From an uncultured Ruminococcus sp. (lineage in GTDB: Bacteria > Bacillota > Clostridia > Oscillospirales > Ruminococcaceae), in contig CADBQZ010000243.1 in the NCBI GenBank assembly GCA_902796865.1, positions 1 through 5,863 on the forward strand: a stretch of 5,863 nucleotides of DNA. The letters are read 5' to 3'. Positions 5,746 through 5,863 of this stretch are shown here, in pieces (within the stretch, counting starts at the first letter, position 1; every line of letters begins with the position of its first letter). The notes under the pieces were generated by a model. It was given only the letters and a program-made list of their open reading frames with translations, had not been told where the DNA came from and searched no databases. The position numbers were made by a program, and so were the translations under genes.

Positions 5746-5863
5746 TGTAAAGCCGGATCATGACGGAAACGGCGTGACGGCAGTGATAAACGATCTTGAT
5801 CTGGGTGAAACGCTTGACTGCGGTCAGGCGTTCCGCTGGATCAGAACAGATGAAAATACTTAT
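5738..5863 (+). CDS. 8-oxoguanine DNA glycosylase (OGG1 type), N-terminal 42 codons only
   Basis: The frame is open from GTG at 5738 to the right edge. Residues 20-34 (DLGETLDCGQAFRWI) match the start of the OGG1 N-terminal domain, whose hallmark is a hydrophobic-x-L-x-x-T-L-x-C-G-Q-x-F-R-W segment. The full enzyme would excise 8-oxoguanine from DNA and cleave the strand through a helix-hairpin-helix lyase domain, but that catalytic part lies outside the window. GTG 5738 overlaps the last eight bases of the phosphofructokinase gene, which suggests translational coupling. A TTG at 5735 is also possible, and GTG at 5774 or 5783 would give shorter products. Only a weak AGGT (5724-5727) precedes the chosen start. 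Family confidence is good for such a short fragment because the motif is distinctive. Confidence 0.8.
   Translation, partial: MIDVKPDHDGNGVTAVINDLDLGETLDCGQAFRWIRTDENTY

Noticed and set aside
5745..5750. ATG overlapping the phosphofructokinase stop as a start for the next gene
   Set aside because: It is followed immediately by TAA and is not in the frame that codes the OGG1-like segment.
1..5863. tRNA or rRNA genes, CRISPR array, insertion sequence, transposase or phage attachment site
   Set aside because: I looked for cloverleaf-like arms, regularly spaced repeats and recombinase motifs and saw none. The only repeats are the short ones in 4388-4494 and the hairpin at 4612-4643.

Overview
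The window is a 5.9 kb piece of bacterial chromosome, most likely from a low-G+C Firmicute of class Clostridia. A Ruminococcus-like gut or rumen organism is the best guess, but the sequence alone does not fix the genus. The reasons are AGGAG-type ribosome binding sites, a consensus sigma-A promoter, AT-rich spacers, and a 6-phosphofructokinase of the clostridial type with GGNGT and PKTIDND motifs.

Layout: two divergent transcription units share a 325 bp intergenic region (4338-4662). Leftward (minus strand) lies a surface-glycan pair. A 1018-residue protein carries two glycosyltransferase modules (GT2 then GT4), a coiled coil and an unassigned C-terminal domain. Eleven bases downstream is a very AT-rich gene for a GT-B transferase resembling bacterial sialyl/polysialyltransferases, which is cut by the left edge of the window. 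Rightward (plus strand) lie 6-phosphofructokinase and, overlapping its stop codon, the start of an 8-oxoguanine DNA glycosylase cut by the right edge.

The intergenic region is rich in structure. It holds a textbook promoter for the phosphofructokinase gene (TTGACA, 17 bp, TGG-TATAAT) and a hairpin in that gene's 5' leader. It also holds two tandem minus-strand -10 hexamers and a run of perfect inverted repeats upstream of the glycosyltransferase gene. One arm of the outermost repeat is also an 8-base complement of that gene's ribosome binding site, so the leader could form either of two exclusive structures. This is the best candidate for an undescribed regulatory element here, and it rests on base pairing seen by eye only.

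Function: the leftward pair probably adds several sugars, perhaps including a nonulosonic acid, to a cell-surface polysaccharide or glycoprotein. The rightward pair is housekeeping (glycolysis and oxidative base repair). G+C rises from about 25% at the left edge to 40-52% in sampled rows of the phosphofructokinase gene, which suggests that the glycan genes are accessory DNA beside a core locus.
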